Below are positions 63,195 to 64,000 of a stretch of DNA of 64,000 bases, piece by piece. Positions within the stretch are counted from its first letter, which is position 1. Each line of letters starts with the position of its first letter. Source of the stretch: Ptiloglossa arizonensis (Eukaryota > Arthropoda > Insecta > Hymenoptera > Colletidae). Below the pieces are notes generated by a model. It did no database searches. It saw only the letters and a program-made list of their open reading frames with translations, and was not told the origin of the DNA. The DNA is taken from contig NW_027478976.1 in assembly GCF_051014685.1 (NCBI RefSeq), forward strand, positions 124,001-188,000, given 5' to 3'. Both the position numbers and the translations under genes were made by a program.

Positions 63195-63874
63195 CAAAGT
63201 TTCTGTTGCATCTGAAAGTAGAAACTAGCCCCATTATAACGGTATGAGTAGTTTTCCCCTAGGCCGTTCTAGTTATTCGTTTCGAGCATCAGAACTGCGA
63301 AAATTTTGAGTTTCTCAAGCGTTTCTTACCCCAAAACTGCCATATCTCGCGAACGGATTGACCAATCCGAAAAGATTCTATTGCATCTGAAAGTAGAAAC
63401 TAGCCCCATTACAACGGTATGAGTAGTTTTCCCCTAGACCGTTCTAGTTATTCGTTTCGAGTATCAGAACTGCGAAAATTTGGAGTTTCTCAAGCGTTTC
63501 TTACCCCAAAACTGCCATATCTCGCGAACGGATTGACCAATCCGAAAAGTTTCTATTGCATCTGAAAGTAGAAACTAGCCCCATTATAACGGTATGAGTA
63601 GTTTTCCCCTAGGCCGTTCTTGTTATTCGTTTCGAGCATCAGAACTGCGAAAATTTTGAGTTTCTCAAGCGTTTCTTACCCCAAAACTGCCATATCTCGC
63701 GAACGGATTGACCAATCCGAAAAGTTTCTATTGCATCTGAAAGTAGAAACTAGCCCCATTATAACGGTATGAGTAGTTTTCCCCTAGACCGTTCTAGTTA
63801 TTCGTTTCGAGTATCAGAACTGCGAAAATTTGGAGTTTCTCAAGCGTTTCTTACCTCAAAACTGCCATATCTCG
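63195..63874 (+). repeat. Right-end monomers
   Basis: Almost four monomers: C21/T63/G89, A26/A31, T63/G89/T97 and a type B copy. The last two, followed by the T42/C53/T97 copy, repeat the order at 54950-55300 and 58450-58800, so another partial copy of the 20-mer content may continue beyond the window. Confidence 0.8.
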
Positions 63875-64000
63875 CGAACGGATTGACCAATCCGAAAAGT
63901 TTCTGTTGCATCTGAATGTAGAAACTCGCCCCATTACAACGGTATGAGTAGTTTTCCCCTAGGCCGTTCTTGTTATTCGTTTCGAGCATCAGAACTGCGA
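63875..64000 (+). repeat. Monomer truncated by the window edge (126 of 175 bp)
   Basis: The last unit is cut at p126. It carries T42 (GAATGTAG), C53, G89 and T97, as do the copies at 49350, 50750, 54075, 55300, 57575 and 58800. The array clearly continues to the right. Confidence 0.97.

Larger units (their letters stand above)
1..64000 (+). repeat. 175-bp satellite DNA array, 365 full monomers plus a partial
   Basis: A 175-bp unit repeats without interruption from the first to the last base, all copies in one orientation. Monomers start at 1, 176, 351 and so on. After four small indels (15.5, 17.2, 18.4 and 41.4 kb, net -1) the last one starts at 63875, as predicted. No unique sequence, transposon or inversion breaks the array. 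Monomers differ from the consensus at only a few positions each. Consensus composition is about A49 C42 G33 T51 (43% G+C) with 10 CpG. Stops occur in all frames of both strands in each unit, so the array is non-coding. Satellites of this length class commonly occupy centromeric or pericentromeric heterochromatin; that role is inferred here, not shown. The family is not one I recognise by name. Confidence 0.99.
49350..64000 (+). repeat. T42/A84/T97 subfamily region
   Basis: Copies with GAATGTAG (T42), CCACTAG (A84, usually with T109, giving TTTTGAGC) and GTTCTTGTT (T97) are concentrated here. Outside this region A84 and T97 are seen only at 26.1-27.8 kb (26074, 27474, 27649). T97 removes one of the three CTAG motifs; T109 removes a CpG. 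Confidence 0.82.

Noticed and set aside
1..64000. CRISPR array
   Set aside because: There are no unique spacers between repeats; the whole 175-bp unit repeats with only scattered substitutions.
1..64000. Protein-coding tandem-repeat gene
   Set aside because: Each monomer has stops in all three frames on both strands (for example forward TGA at p10, p39 and p71), and 175 mod 3 = 1 shifts the frame at each unit. Any short open frames are by-products of the repeat.
1..64000. Ribosomal, 5S or tRNA gene cluster
   Set aside because: No tRNA cloverleaf, A/B box pair, T-run terminator or rRNA-like conserved segment is seen in the monomer; TTTT occurs, but without the other signals.
1..64000. Telomeric or subtelomeric simple repeat
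   Set aside because: No short G-rich telomere-type motif (such as TTAGGG or TTAGG arrays) occurs.
1..64000. Transposon or retroelement insertion in the array
   Set aside because: The monomer phase is continuous, with a net change of -1 bp over 64 kb accounted for by four tiny indels, so no insertion of any size fits.
1..64000. Naming the species or a known satellite family
   Set aside because: I do not recognise this monomer with confidence; a database search of the 175-bp consensus would be needed to name it.

Overview
The whole 64 kb window is one uninterrupted satellite DNA array. A 175-bp monomer is repeated head to tail, always in the same orientation, for 365 complete copies plus a 126-bp partial copy at the right edge (monomer frame set to start at position 1). 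I find no protein gene, RNA gene, mobile element, CRISPR array or unique flanking sequence. Every monomer carries stop codons in all three frames of both strands, and 175 is not a multiple of 3, so no reading frame stays open for as much as two monomers.

The organism is a eukaryote. Tens of kb of a near-nucleosome-length tandem repeat with higher-order structure are typical of (peri)centromeric heterochromatin. The consensus is about 43% G+C and has 10 CpG per monomer against about 8 expected from base composition. Lack of CpG depletion argues against a heavily CpG-methylated genome and weakly favours an invertebrate, perhaps an arthropod or nematode. I do not recognise this satellite by name, and the species assignment is inference.

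Monomers differ from each other at a small set of recurring diagnostic positions (p = position in the monomer): p21 A/C/T, p26 T/A, p31 G/A, p53 A/C, p63 C/T, p67 G/T, p84 C/A, p89 G/A, p97 A/T, p101 A/C, p113 C/T, p130 T/G, p133 T/G, p147 G/A/C, p156-157 and p171. Two broad types recur. Type A is G31 C63 G89 C113 T133; type B is A31 T63 A89 T113 G133. Many monomers are recombinants of the two.

Rare variants show that the array grew by a mosaic of segmental tandem duplications with different unit lengths. From left to right these are a 15-monomer offset (3.2-7.3 kb), 8-mer (11.3-14.2 kb), 22-mer (13.5-21.2 kb), 8-mer (24.8-27.7 kb), 14-mer (29.4-33.0 kb), 17-mer (32.0-37.0 kb), 12-mer (37.1-41.4 kb), 11-mer (43.9-47.8 kb), 19-mer (49.7-54.8 kb), 20-mer (52.1-59.2 kb) and 9-mer (59.9-63.2 kb). 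Several pairs look identical across 1.4-2.2 kb by eye; the 20-mer pair shows four differences in 3,650 bp. No single higher-order unit covers the window.

Regional subfamilies are visible. The C21/T67 family dominates 29.5-37 kb. An A84/T97/T42 group dominates 49-64 kb and reappears as an island at 26-28 kb. Within the monomer I find short perfect dyads (p5-20, p24-52, p48-80, p85-98, p132-144). Two of them are switched on or off by the type A/B diagnostic bases. The most interesting content is this dyad architecture and the record of recent amplification, not any coding system.
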